From Pseudaquabacterium inlustre (lineage in GTDB: Bacteria > Pseudomonadota > Gammaproteobacteria > Burkholderiales > Burkholderiaceae_C), in NCBI RefSeq assembly GCF_038066595.1, contig NZ_JBBUTH010000010.1, forward strand, positions 62,001-126,000: 64,000 bases of DNA, in the 5' to 3' direction. Positions 35,856 through 46,131 of the stretch are shown piece by piece. The position numbers and the translations under genes were made by a program. Each line of letters opens with the position of its first letter. The first letter of the stretch is position 1. The notes beneath the pieces were generated by a model. That model was given only the letters and a program-made list of their open reading frames with translations. It was not told where the DNA came from and searched no databases.

Positions 35856-37442
35856 TCAGGCGCCAGGTGTCCACACCGCGCACTGGTGATCGGCGGCGAA
35901 GCCAGCCGTCACCGTGCTGGCGGCTGGCACGAACTGCAGCAGCCGGTCGTCGCTGCGGCTGTAGGCCGGCCAGGTGTTGCTGCCGCTGGCATTGGGGTTG
36001 CCGGTGCGCATGAAGCGCACCCAGTGCCCCAGCATGTCGGCGGCCAGCTGCTGCTGTGCGCTGTTGAGCAGGGAGGTGCTGGGCAGATCGAACAGGTACT
36101 GGATCTCGGCCGCGTGGTAGGCCTTGTAGGCGAAGCTCACGGCCGGCTGCAGCACCATCGGCGCGTTCACGTCGTTGAACTCGTAGGCCCACACCGGGTT
36201 CCCGGCGGCGGCCAGTTGGCGCACGCTCTGTCGCACACCGCAGGCGAACAGGCTGTCGGTGACGGCGGCGCTGAGCGCCAGACTGGGGCTGTCATAGCGC
36301 GACAGCGGGTACAGGCCGGCCACGGTGGCGCCCAGCGCGGCGCCGTAGGTGGCCGCCAGTGCGGCGGGGTAGGCGCTGGCGGACAGCGGTGCGCCGGTGC
36401 GCAATTCGGTCTGGCCCTGGAACGCGGTGAACTCGTCGTGGGTGCTGCCCATCAGCACCGGCACCTTGGCCGCCAGGCCGGCGGCCAGGCCGTCTCGCCA
36501 AGTTGCGGTGAGGTAGGCGCCGTCGACATTGGGGCCGTTCAGTGGCGAGAAGCCACCTGGCTGTGCCGCAATGATGCGCTCCACCGGCAGCGCGCGCAGG
36601 CAGGCCGCGGCATTGGCATCGTCGGCGCAGCCGAAGGCGCTGGCCGCGGTGCTGGCGCCCAGCGCCTGGGCGGCTGCGCCGGTGGGCTGGGTGATGGCTG
36701 GCGGGCTTTGCAGCACGGCCTTGTGGAACAGGCCCGACGCCATCGGCGAGAGCAGCTGTGTGAGCGTGCTGGCCGCCCCGGCCGACTGACCGGCCAGCGT
36801 GACGTTGGACGGATCGCCACCGAAGGCCGCGATGTTGCGTCGCACCCATTGCAGCGCCGCCACTTGATCAAGCAGGCCGTAGTTGCCCGAACGCCCGTTG
36901 GCATCATTGAGCGCCGGGTGGGCCAGGTAGCCCAGGGCGCCCAGGCGGTAATTCAGCGTCACCACGGTGATGCCCTGCTCGACCAGGCGGGTAGGCGTGT
37001 AGCCATTCGAGCGGCCCAGGTAGAACGCGCCGCCATGCACCCACACCAGCACGGGATGCGGCCCCGGCGAGGTGGGCGTGAAGACGTTGAGGAACAGGCA
37101 GTCCTCCTGCCCGCCGGGCGTGCCGTAGGCCAGCGGCGTGGTGTCGGGCTGCGGGCAGTGGGCACCGAAGGTGGTGGCGTCGCGCACGGTGGTCCAGGGC
37201 GTCACGGCGGCCGGTGGCTGCCAGCGGCGGGCGCCCACCGGCGGGGCGGCGTACGGAATGCCCAGGAACTGGCGCATGCCGCCAGCCTGCGCGCCCTGAA
37301 CCGGACCGTCGGCGGTGGCCACGCGCAGCGGATCGACGGGTGGGTCGCCGCCTCCGTCCAGGCAGGCGCCCAGCAGCAGCGCGGGCAGGGTGGCCAGGGC
37401 CAGGCGGTGGAACCGACGGGGCAGGGCGGGGCGATTGGGCAT
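35856..37442 (-). CDS. Type-B carboxylesterase, probable lipoprotein
   Basis: A 528-residue carboxylesterase/cholinesterase-fold hydrolase. The leader ends in LLLGAC, a lipobox, so the enzyme is probably anchored to a membrane by a lipidated Cys27. Family landmarks are EDCLFLNVFTP (~115), oxyanion motif VHGGAFYLG (~132), nucleophile elbow AGQSAGA (Ser ~218) and a late His in YKAYHAAE. A GGAG ribosome site precedes the ATG at 37442; the frame is open far upstream but only as a shadow. It follows an AraC gene and a Baeyer-Villiger monooxygenase; such esterases hydrolyse the ester or lactone that the monooxygenase makes. Confidence 0.92.
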   Translation of the reverse strand: MPNRPALPRRFHRLALATLPALLLGACLDGGGDPPVDPLRVATADGPVQGAQAGGMRQFLGIPYAAPPVGARRWQPPAAVTPWTTVRDATTFGAHCPQPDTTPLAYGTPGGQEDCLFLNVFTPTSPGPHPVLVWVHGGAFYLGRSNGYTPTRLVEQGITVVTLNYRLGALGYLAHPALNDANGRSGNYGLLDQVAALQWVRRNIAAFGGDPSNVTLAGQSAGAASTLTQLLSPMASGLFHKAVLQSPPAITQPTGAAAQALGASTAASAFGCADDANAAACLRALPVERIIAAQPGGFSPLNGPNVDGAYLTATWRDGLAAGLAAKVPVLMGSTHDEFTAFQGQTELRTGAPLSASAYPAALAATYGAALGATVAGLYPLSRYDSPSLALSAAVTDSLFACGVRQSVRQLAAAGNPVWAYEFNDVNAPMVLQPAVSFAYKAYHAAEIQYLFDLPSTSLLNSAQQQLAADMLGHWVRFMRTGNPNASGSNTWPAYSRSDDRLLQFVPAASTVTAGFAADHQCAVWTPGA

Positions 37443-37579
37443 GGCAAGTCTCCGGTGTTGTGGTGTCGGGCGGGCCAGGCATGGCCGCCGCCGGCCACTG
37501 TGGCCGGGCACCGGATCGGAGGTCTTCCAGCTTGTTGCGCCGTGCAGCGCAAGATGTGCGGGCCAGGCGGCCCGGGCAC

Positions 37580-38476
37580 TCAGGGTGCGCGACGCAGCTC
37601 GGCCGACGTGCAGCCCAGCACACGGCGGCAGGTGTCGGCCAGGTGGCTCTGGCTGGAGAAGCCACAGGCCAGCGCCACCTCGGCGGCGGGCAGCGCAGTG
37701 TCGCGCAGCAGTGCGCAGGCGCGCTCCAGCCGCAGCGCCAGCAGGCGCTGGTAGGGTGTCTGCCCGGTACTGGCCTTGTAGACGCGGGCGAAGTGGTAAC
37801 GGCTCAACCCGGCGGCCTGGGCCAGGTCGTCCAGGCCGATGGGTTGGTCGAGCCGGGTGCGCAGGCAGTCTTCCACGCGGCGCAGCTGGGTGGCCGACAG
37901 GCGGGCACGCTGCTCGCCGGGCGACGCGCGCAGGCCGCCGAAGCGCTCGAACACGCGGCGCGCCAGACCCACCGACAGGGTTTCGGCATACAGCCGGCCA
38001 TGCGGGCTGCCAGCCTGCACCTCGCGCCACATGCCGCGCACCAGACCGGCCAGCTCGGCGTCCTGGAAGCAGGATTCGCCCTGCAGGGGCCGCGGTGCCA
38101 TGCGCACGTCGTCACCCTCGAAGTGCTGCAGCAGCGTGCGGTCGATCTCCACCGACACGATGCGCGCCTGCTGCGAGCGCCAGCGAACGCGCTGCATGGC
38201 CACATCGCCGGGAAAGCAGATCAGGTCGCCGGCCCGGTAGGCCTGCTGGCGGCGGCGCAGCCCGCGTGTCAGCGTGCTTTCGGCCTGGCCGCCGATGAAC
38301 AGCGTGAGCACCGCCTGCGGGCCGTAGACCTGGCGCTCCTGCGTCTCGTCGGCGATGGTGAAGCGGCCCATGCGCAGGCCTGTCCAGCGCGCCAGGCGCG
38401 GCAGGGCGTAGTCGGGCGTGGCCGACAGCAGCTGTGTGTGGCCGTTCTTCTCGACCCAGATCTGGTGGCGGTCCAT
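37580..38476 (-). CDS. AraC-family transcriptional regulator
   Basis: A 298-residue regulator. The N-terminal ~170 residues form a cupin-type effector domain. The C-terminal ~100 carry two HTH motifs: IGLDDLAQAAGLSRYHFARVYKASTGQTPYQRLLALRLERA and then VALACGFSSQSHLADTCRRVLGCTSAELR (quoted in broken form only as landmarks at ~200-295). It lies 16 bp after the monooxygenase and 137 bp before the esterase, so it probably regulates both. The ATG at 38476 lacks a strong ribosome site, consistent with coupling to the upstream gene. Confidence 0.9.
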   Translation of the reverse strand: MDRHQIWVEKNGHTQLLSATPDYALPRLARWTGLRMGRFTIADETQERQVYGPQAVLTLFIGGQAESTLTRGLRRRQQAYRAGDLICFPGDVAMQRVRWRSQQARIVSVEIDRTLLQHFEGDDVRMAPRPLQGESCFQDAELAGLVRGMWREVQAGSPHGRLYAETLSVGLARRVFERFGGLRASPGEQRARLSATQLRRVEDCLRTRLDQPIGLDDLAQAAGLSRYHFARVYKASTGQTPYQRLLALRLERACALLRDTALPAAEVALACGFSSQSHLADTCRRVLGCTSAELRRAP

Positions 38477-38492
38477 CGCCGTGGTGCCGGGC

Positions 38493-40367
<1,875 letters not shown>

Positions 40368-40459
40368 CGGTGGGCTCCGTGCGGCAACCCTGGCACCACG
40401 CACCCGGCCCGCCGGGCCAATGTAGGCGCGGGCCGGGCCGCGGCGATGTCGCGCACCGG

Positions 40460-41608
40460 TCAGCGGGCGGCGCTGACGCACCGGGGGATTTCCCCAGCAG
40501 GTTCACCGCTCGGCGCAAACGCATCCGCATGGATCTGCGATGCACCCAGGCCCAGGGCCAGCAGGCGCAGTCGCGCGGCATTCACCATCACGGCATTGCC
40601 GCACAGGAACGCACCGGCCGCGCCGCTGGCCTGCAGCAGCGGCGCGGTGATGCCGTCCACCACCCCTCCGCGCGGGCCGGCCCAGGCGCTGCCGTCGGGC
40701 TCGTCGCTCAGCCAGATCTGCACCTGCACGCGGCCGGGATGCGCGTGCAGCAGCGGCGCCAGCAGCGGCGTGGCGAAGTCGTCGGACTGGTTGCGCAGGC
40801 CCAGCAGCAGCGTGAAGCGCGCTTGGGCCGAGGCGCGCAGCCGATCGGCCACCAGCGACAGCATCGGCGCCAGACCGGTGCCGCCGGCCACGCCCAGGAT
40901 GGGCAGATCCGCTGCCAGCGGCGCCGCCGTGCCGTACGGCCCTTGCAGCCGCATGCGCGCGCCGGGGGCAGCGTGGCGGAACAGCAGCTCGCTGAACTGG
41001 CCGCCGGGCAGGCGGCGGATCAGGAACGACACGCTGCCCAAGCCCTCGGGCTGCGGCGCCTCGCACAGCGAGTAAGAGCGCTGCGGCGCGTGGCCATCCA
41101 GCGTGAGGTGCACGTACTGGCCGGCGTGGAAGTGCAGCGGCGCGTCCAGCGCCAGGCGCAGGTGCATCACGTCGGGCGCGGGCTGGCTGGCGTTGGCGAT
41201 GCGTGCGCCCAGTGCCACGATGGCCGGCGCGGCGCCTGGGGCAGTGCCTGGGGTCGGCATGGGCACATCCACCAGCAGGTCTTCGCGCACGCGGCTCTGG
41301 CAGGCCAGCACATGGCCGGTCTTTAGTTCGTCGGCCGTCAGCGGCGACAGGTCGAAGTCCATCAGCGGCTGCACGCGGCCCTGCAGCACGCGGGTCTTGC
41401 AGGCACCGCAGGTGCCCACCTGGCAGTTGTGCGGCCAGGGCAGTCCGGCGGCCAGCGCGCCGGCCAGCAGCGTGTGGCCCGGCGCCACGGCCAGCGGTGC
41501 GCGGCCGTCGGCAAAGCGCACCTGGCAGGGGGTGGCTGTTGGCGTGCTGGCCGGTGCAGTGGCGGGCGTGGCGGCACGCTGGCGCCAGCGGGTGAGGAGT
41601 CCGATCAT
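40460..41608 (-). CDS. Ferredoxin-fused FAD/NAD(P)H oxidoreductase (electron supply for an oxygenase)
   Basis: A 382-residue reductase with an N-terminal plant-type [2Fe-2S] domain (CQVGTCGACKTRVLQ, then a fourth Cys in LACQS), an FAD-binding domain (RSYSLCEAP as the RxYS motif, ~190) and a NAD(P) domain (GVAGGTGLAPMLSL, ~245; FLCGNAVMVNAA). Such proteins feed electrons to membrane di-iron or Rieske oxygenases. It shares an upstream inverted repeat with the desaturase gene at 44.7-45.6 kb, so it probably serves that enzyme. The start ATG at 41608 is preceded by no strong ribosome site; longer starts read into the motif region. Confidence 0.9.
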   Translation of the reverse strand: MIGLLTRWRQRAATPATAPASTPTATPCQVRFADGRAPLAVAPGHTLLAGALAAGLPWPHNCQVGTCGACKTRVLQGRVQPLMDFDLSPLTADELKTGHVLACQSRVREDLLVDVPMPTPGTAPGAAPAIVALGARIANASQPAPDVMHLRLALDAPLHFHAGQYVHLTLDGHAPQRSYSLCEAPQPEGLGSVSFLIRRLPGGQFSELLFRHAAPGARMRLQGPYGTAAPLAADLPILGVAGGTGLAPMLSLVADRLRASAQARFTLLLGLRNQSDDFATPLLAPLLHAHPGRVQVQIWLSDEPDGSAWAGPRGGVVDGITAPLLQASGAAGAFLCGNAVMVNAARLRLLALGLGASQIHADAFAPSGEPAGEIPRCVSAAR

Positions 41609-41665
41609 GGGTGGGCGGCGAGGGTTCAGGGCAGGCCCATCGTCGGCGCCGCCGCCTGGGCCGTC

Positions 41666-41683
41666 CCCCGACCGAAGTCGGGG
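41666..41683. promoter_or_regulatory. Shared inverted repeat upstream of the reductase
   Basis: CCCCGAC-CGAA-GTCGGGG, a perfect 7-bp inverted repeat 57 bp upstream of the reductase start. Near-copies lie 61 bp upstream of the desaturase and 53 bp upstream of the LuxR-type regulator. The common placement suggests an activator site rather than a terminator. A terminator role for the LuxR gene that ends 42 bp away cannot be excluded. Confidence 0.55.
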
Positions 41684-41725
41684 CCGGGCTCGGGGCTGGC
41701 CCAACCTCGCTCGCCGTCCGCAGGT

Positions 41726-44545
41726 TCAGCGCGGCAGCAGGTTCAGCGTGCGGGCCTTGGCCAGCGCGGCGGCGCGGCTCTTCACGCCCAGCTTGGCGTA
41801 CAGGTTGGACAGGTGCCACTTGACCGTGGGCACGGTCAGCGCCAACCGGTCGGCGATGTGCTGGTTGCCCAGGCCCAGGGCCAGCAGTTCCAGCAACTGC
41901 AGCTCGCGCGGGGTGAGCGGGCCCACCTCGGCCGGCGCCTGAGGAAGCGAGGGCGGGGGCGGGGCGTCGGCGCTGCGGCAGGCATCGCGCAGGTCGTCCA
42001 GCAGGGCCAGCTCGTCGGCCTGGGTGAAGCCGAAGTCCTTGGCGCTGGAGCGGGCCAGCACGCGGCCTACGCTGGCCAGGTGCTCGTAGAACGGCCGCAG
42101 CAGCCGCCGGCGCACCGCCAGCAGCACGGCCAGCGTCAGCGCGCGCTGGGCCGGGCGCAGCTGGTCGGCGCGCACATGCAGGTCCAGCGCCAGCAGTTGC
42201 AGCTCGATCTGCTCGCGCGCGGCCTCCGCGGCCTGGGCGGCCTTGAGCCGGCGCTCCACCTGTTGCAGGGCCTCGCGGGCATGGCCGCGCGCGGCCAGCA
42301 CCTCCACGGCCAGCAGGCCGGTGGTGGCGGCCAGCGTGGTGCCGGGCAGGGCCTGCGCCTCCAGGCTGTCGAGCGCGGGCAGGCGGTCCACCAGGGCCAG
42401 CGCCTCGGCCGTGCGGTCGAGCTGCAGCAGCCGGCGTGCCTGGCACACCGCCAGGTGCTGCTGCACGCGCGAGGGGTAGCGCCGCGCCACGGCCTGCAGC
42501 GCATCCAGCGCGAACGGGCCGTCGTCTTCGCCCTGCCACAGCGCCACGCAGGCGGTCAGGCCGTGCAGCGCGGTCTCGCCCACGCCATGCAGGCCGGCCC
42601 GCCGCAGGCCGCGCAGGGCCTTGTCGCGCGCGGCCTCCACGCGGCCCATGTCGAGCAGGGCGCGGGCATGCACGAAGTCGAGGCTGCCGATGATCAGCGC
42701 CTCGGCGCCCAGGCGCGCACTCACGCGCGGCAGCGTGCGCGACAGCAGGCGGTCGGCGGCCAGTGGCTCGCCCTCGGTAAGTTCGATGCAGGCCGTGGCC
42801 ACCGCCACCCAGGCGTGGCCGTAGCCGCTCTCGGTGCGCTCCACGGCGGCTGTTGCGCTTTGCATCAGCGTGCGCGCCTGGCGCCGATCACCCAGGCCCA
42901 GGCGGGCCATCGCGGCGCCGGTGGTGACGGTGGCCACCGACAGCGCGTCGGGCGTGCGCGCCTGCGCCAGCCAGGCACCGGCCTCGCTGCACACCAGGTC
43001 CAGCGCGTCCAGGTACACGCCGGCCACCACGCGCAGCAGGCGCAGCCGGGCCTGCATGGGCGCGTGCAGCGCGCCGCCGTCGTGCGTGCGGTCGCCGGCC
43101 TGGGCCAGGCGGTGGTCCAGCGCATCCAGCGCGGCCTGGGCCTGCTCTTGCCGTAGCGTGAAGCACAGCGACCACACATACCAGGCATGGGCCTCCAGCG
43201 ACAGCACGCAGCCCGCCGCCACCAGCTGCTCCACCCACTGGATGTACTCGGACAGCCGGCCCTGGTCGCCGGCCACGGTGCGCGCCATGCGGTCCAGCAG
43301 ATGGCTGGCCAGCGCCACGGCCGGTGCGGCCAGCGCGGCATCGAGTGCGGCGGCGTCGTCCCCACGTTCGGCATGCCATTGCGCAGCGCGTTCCAGCAGG
43401 GCGCGGCGCTGCGCCGGCGTGAGGCGGCGATGGGCCTCGGCCAGCAGGTGCTGGCGCAGCAGCGTGTGCATGCGCAGCCAGTGGCGGCCGCGGTCGATCG
43501 GAAAGATCAGCACATTGCGCTGCAGCAGGTCGGTGATCCAGGCGCCGGCCTGGGCCTGGCCGGTCATGGCCTCGGCCAGCTCGGCGCTGAACTCGCGCAC
43601 CAGCGCAATCTGCGTCATGAACTGCACCACCGGTGGCGCAAAGCCGGCCAGCACGCGGCGCGTGAGCACCTGGGCGATGTCGTGGTCGTCACCGCTGAAG
43701 CGCGCCAGCACGTCGGCCACCGGCTCGTCGCTTTGCGACAGCAGCACCTGCAGCAGGCGCACGGCGGCCGGCCAGCCTTCGGTGAGGGCCAGCATGCGGC
43801 CCAGCGTGTCGTCATCAGGTCGTGGCAGGCCGGCGCGCTGCAGCAGCGCGGCCACGCTGGCGGCATCGAAGCACAGCTGCGCCGGGCCCAGCTCTACCGC
43901 ACCCAGCTCCAGCTTGGCGCGCACGCCATCCAGCGGCAACGCATGCGTGGCCGACAGCACCAGGCGCAGCTGTGGCCCGCTGCCGAAGGCCAGGCGCTCC
44001 AGCAGCGCGGGCAGCTGCGCATCGGTGCAGAAGTGCAGGTTGTCGATGAACAGCACCGTGGTGCCGGGCAGGCCGGCCAGCTCCTGCAGCAGCTGATCGG
44101 GCTGGGCGTGCGGGTTGCCGATGCGCTCGCCCAGGTCTGCCTGGGCATCGGTGTGTTGCACTCCCTGGCCTGGCTGCTGTCCCAGGTGCTGGCGCAGTGC
44201 CGCGTCCACCAGATAGCCCAGGCTGGCGACCGCGGTGTCGCGGTCGTCCAGGCTCACCCACAGGCAGCGCTGGCCGCGCGCGGTGAGCGCCTGGTGCAGA
44301 TGGGCCAGCACCACGGTCTTGCCATAGCCGGCCGGTGCGCAGGCCAGCACCAGCTTGGCCAGCACGGCGGTGCGCAGCAGCACCTCGGCCGCGCGCGGCA
44401 GCACCGCAGCGAACTCGCAGCGCGGCGGGGCCAGCTTGCCGCGCGGAACGCCTGGCACGCCTGGCACGCCTGGCACGCCGGGTGCGGCATGGGCAGGGCC
44501 ATCGGCCGGTGCGGCCAGCAAGGCGGATGGCGGGGGGTGGTGCAT
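41726..44545 (-). CDS. LAL-type LuxR regulator (MalT/AlkS-like)
   Basis: A 939-residue ATP-binding transcriptional activator. It begins with a Pro/Gly-rich leader including a GVP repeat. A NTPase domain follows, with Walker A APAGYGKTVVL (~65) and Walker B VLFIDNLHF (~165). A long alpha-helical TPR-like region (~300-850) and a C-terminal LuxR HTH (LTPRELQLLELLALGLGNQHIADRL) complete it. MalT and AlkS share this plan; AlkS activates alkane oxidation genes. The start ATG at 44545 is the best in-frame choice; the frame stays open upstream over the desaturase end. It lies between the desaturase and reductase genes, which carry a shared upstream motif. Confidence 0.92.
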   Translation of the reverse strand: MHHPPPSALLAAPADGPAHAAPGVPGVPGVPGVPRGKLAPPRCEFAAVLPRAAEVLLRTAVLAKLVLACAPAGYGKTVVLAHLHQALTARGQRCLWVSLDDRDTAVASLGYLVDAALRQHLGQQPGQGVQHTDAQADLGERIGNPHAQPDQLLQELAGLPGTTVLFIDNLHFCTDAQLPALLERLAFGSGPQLRLVLSATHALPLDGVRAKLELGAVELGPAQLCFDAASVAALLQRAGLPRPDDDTLGRMLALTEGWPAAVRLLQVLLSQSDEPVADVLARFSGDDHDIAQVLTRRVLAGFAPPVVQFMTQIALVREFSAELAEAMTGQAQAGAWITDLLQRNVLIFPIDRGRHWLRMHTLLRQHLLAEAHRRLTPAQRRALLERAAQWHAERGDDAAALDAALAAPAVALASHLLDRMARTVAGDQGRLSEYIQWVEQLVAAGCVLSLEAHAWYVWSLCFTLRQEQAQAALDALDHRLAQAGDRTHDGGALHAPMQARLRLLRVVAGVYLDALDLVCSEAGAWLAQARTPDALSVATVTTGAAMARLGLGDRRQARTLMQSATAAVERTESGYGHAWVAVATACIELTEGEPLAADRLLSRTLPRVSARLGAEALIIGSLDFVHARALLDMGRVEAARDKALRGLRRAGLHGVGETALHGLTACVALWQGEDDGPFALDALQAVARRYPSRVQQHLAVCQARRLLQLDRTAEALALVDRLPALDSLEAQALPGTTLAATTGLLAVEVLAARGHAREALQQVERRLKAAQAAEAAREQIELQLLALDLHVRADQLRPAQRALTLAVLLAVRRRLLRPFYEHLASVGRVLARSSAKDFGFTQADELALLDDLRDACRSADAPPPPSLPQAPAEVGPLTPRELQLLELLALGLGNQHIADRLALTVPTVKWHLSNLYAKLGVKSRAAALAKARTLNLLPR
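44451..44486. repeat. 9-bp tandem repeat coding for GVP units
   Basis: Three perfect copies of CCTGGCACG followed by a degenerate fourth (CCGGGTGCG), inside the leader of the LAL regulator. In protein it reads as repeated Gly-Val-Pro triplets. Being in frame with a 9-bp unit, copy number could vary without breaking the gene and would only lengthen the linker. Confidence 0.7.
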
Positions 44546-44598
44546 CGGATGGCGGTGGGGCGCGGCCGGCCATCGTGCGCGGTGGCGCAGGCCGGCCA

Positions 44599-44618
44599 GC
44601 CCATCCGAAAGTATGGCC
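44599..44618. promoter_or_regulatory. Degenerate copy of the shared motif upstream of the LAL regulator
   Basis: GCCCATCCGAAAGTATGGCC: an imperfect inverted repeat around a CCGAA-AGT core, 53 bp upstream of the LAL start. It keeps the CC...CCGAA...GT...GG frame of the reductase and desaturase motifs with one extra A. Weaker than the other two; possibly an autoregulatory site. Confidence 0.4.
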
Positions 44619-44624
44619 CGCGAC

Positions 44625-44636
44625 GGGGCTTGCCCC
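44625..44636. terminator. Short GC hairpin after the desaturase gene
   Basis: GGGGC-TT-GCCCC, a 5-bp perfect stem in the 125-bp gap between the desaturase stop and the LAL start. No T-run follows in the direction of transcription, so it is only a weak terminator or pause candidate. Confidence 0.25.
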
Positions 44637-44670
44637 AACCGGCTGGCGCCTTCTGGCGCTGCAGCGTGGG

Positions 44671-45588
44671 TCAGACCCTGGGCGCCGGCACCGCGCGCGA
44701 CGCGCTGAACGTGCCCACATAGAACGGCTGGCGCGCCAGATGCTGGGCGCGGCGCGCGTTCCAGATGCGCAGCATGCGGTAGAACGGTGCGCCGGGGTAC
44801 AGGTGGTGCACCAGGTGGTAGTTCTGGTAGGTCATCAGCGGGGTCAGCAGCCACTCGCAGCCGCCGCGGATGGAGGTGGCCTTGTACTCATCCTGCTCGG
44901 ACGTGTGGCTGAACGGCGCATGCGGCAGGTACACGAACATGGTGACGAACAGGAACGAGCTGATGCGCGACGGCAGCAGCCACAGCGCCACCACCTCCCA
45001 GCCATAGCCGAACCAGAAGCCCGCCACGATGATGGCCGCCACCAGCGACAGCTGGCCCACCAGCCCCGGCAGCAGCTTGCGCACCCGCTCGACTCCGGCG
45101 TTGCGCAGGAAGTAACTGGTGTAGAAGTAGTCGAAGTTGGCCCAGCGCAGCGGCATCCACACATCCATGCGGTGGCCGAAGTAGTCGGGGTCGTTGCCTT
45201 CCACATTGGTGAAGCGGTGGTGCTGCAGATGGATCCACCGCCCCAGGCCCAGCGTGGCAATCGGCCCGAAGAACAGCAGGCTGATGCGGCCCAGAAACTC
45301 GTTGAGCGGGCGGATGGTGGAGATGGCGCCATGCGCACTGTCATGCGCCACGCTGAAGAAGAAGTAGACGATCACGCCATTGACCAGCGTGCCCGCCCAC
45401 AACGGCAGATGGTGGGCCAGCACCAGCGCCGACACGCTGGCCAGCCCGCCCAGGCAGGCAAAGAACAGCGCCACCGTGGGCCAGGCCACGCGCGGCGCCG
45501 TGATCAGTGCGCGGAACTCGGCATCACTGACGCCGCCGCCACCAGCACCGCCGGCCGGCGCTGCATCCAGGGTGGGCATAGGGTTCAT
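44671..45588 (-). CDS. Membrane fatty-acid desaturase / hydroxylase family protein
   Basis: A 305-residue integral membrane di-iron enzyme with four or more membrane segments and the three histidine boxes of the desaturase family: HDSAH (~82), HLQHH (~118) and HLVHH (~263). Family members introduce double bonds or hydroxyl groups into acyl chains with oxygen and electrons from a ferredoxin-type reductase. The reductase at 40460-41608, sharing an upstream motif, is the likely partner. AGGAGA precedes the ATG at 45588. The boxes are of desaturase type and differ from the AlkB pattern, so alkane hydroxylation is only a possibility. Confidence 0.9.
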   Translation of the reverse strand: MNPMPTLDAAPAGGAGGGGVSDAEFRALITAPRVAWPTVALFFACLGGLASVSALVLAHHLPLWAGTLVNGVIVYFFFSVAHDSAHGAISTIRPLNEFLGRISLLFFGPIATLGLGRWIHLQHHRFTNVEGNDPDYFGHRMDVWMPLRWANFDYFYTSYFLRNAGVERVRKLLPGLVGQLSLVAAIIVAGFWFGYGWEVVALWLLPSRISSFLFVTMFVYLPHAPFSHTSEQDEYKATSIRGGCEWLLTPLMTYQNYHLVHHLYPGAPFYRMLRIWNARRAQHLARQPFYVGTFSASRAVPAPRV

Positions 45589-45649
45589 CACAGGTCTCCT
45601 CGTTGGCAGGTCTTGTCCCGCCATCGTGAGCCCGCGGCGTGCGCCGGCA

Positions 45650-45667
45650 CCCCGACTGAAGTTGGGC
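45650..45667. promoter_or_regulatory. Shared inverted repeat upstream of the desaturase
   Basis: CCCCGAC-TGAA-GTTGGGC, 61 bp upstream of the desaturase start in the 250-bp divergent gap. It matches the motif ahead of the reductase at most positions and keeps the dyad around a TGAA/CGAA centre. Probably the binding site of the LAL regulator. The rest of the gap shows no gene. Confidence 0.55.
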
Positions 45668-45838
45668 GCAGGGCAGGGTGTTGCCCGGGTGGGGCGCGGC
45701 ACCAGGTGGTGACGCCCACACCCGGACCATGCCTTGCGGCGGATCAAGCACGGCCGCCAGCAACTGCCCAGAATGGGCTGTGTCTGCAGGAATGCGCTGC
45801 AATGCTCGGCCGCCGGTCAGACACCGAGAGGGGGACTT

Positions 45839-46114
45839 GTGAACGTCCGATGGATCGCGGTTGCATGGGCCGTGGCATCGGTGGCGGGCGGTGCCGCCGC
45901 CCAGAACGCCACCAAGCCGATCTCGCCCGCCAACGTCTATGAGTTCTGCCTGCCCGTCGAAACGCGCCTGGCCACCGAGAAGAAGGAAGACAAGCCCGCC
46001 GTCTTCGCGCACTTCATCTGCACGTTCTATGCGGGCGTCTGCAAGGACCAACCGGATGCGGATGCGTGCCAGAAGGCGGTGAAGCGGTACTCACCTGTTG
46101 AGGCAAGCCGGTAG
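45839..46114 (+). CDS. Small exported hypothetical protein
   Basis: A 91-residue protein with a Sec signal peptide (VRWIAVAWAVASVAGGAAAQ) and a mature part of ~70 residues holding four Cys (C37, then C61, C68 and C75 by rough count), probably two disulfides in the periplasm. The GTG at 45839 is chosen because GAGAGGGGG lies just upstream and the signal peptide begins there. The next gene starts 17 bp after its stop and also encodes a secreted protein. Function unknown. Confidence 0.65.
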   Translation: MNVRWIAVAWAVASVAGGAAAQNATKPISPANVYEFCLPVETRLATEKKEDKPAVFAHFICTFYAGVCKDQPDADACQKAVKRYSPVEASR

Positions 46115-46131
46115 CCAACATCCGTATCCAG

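Noticed and set aside
44671..45588. Calling the di-iron membrane enzyme AlkB (alkane hydroxylase)
   Set aside because: Its histidine boxes (HDSAH, HLQHH, HLVHH) are of the fatty-acid desaturase type and lack the AlkB-specific NYxEHYG and LQRHSDHH motifs.
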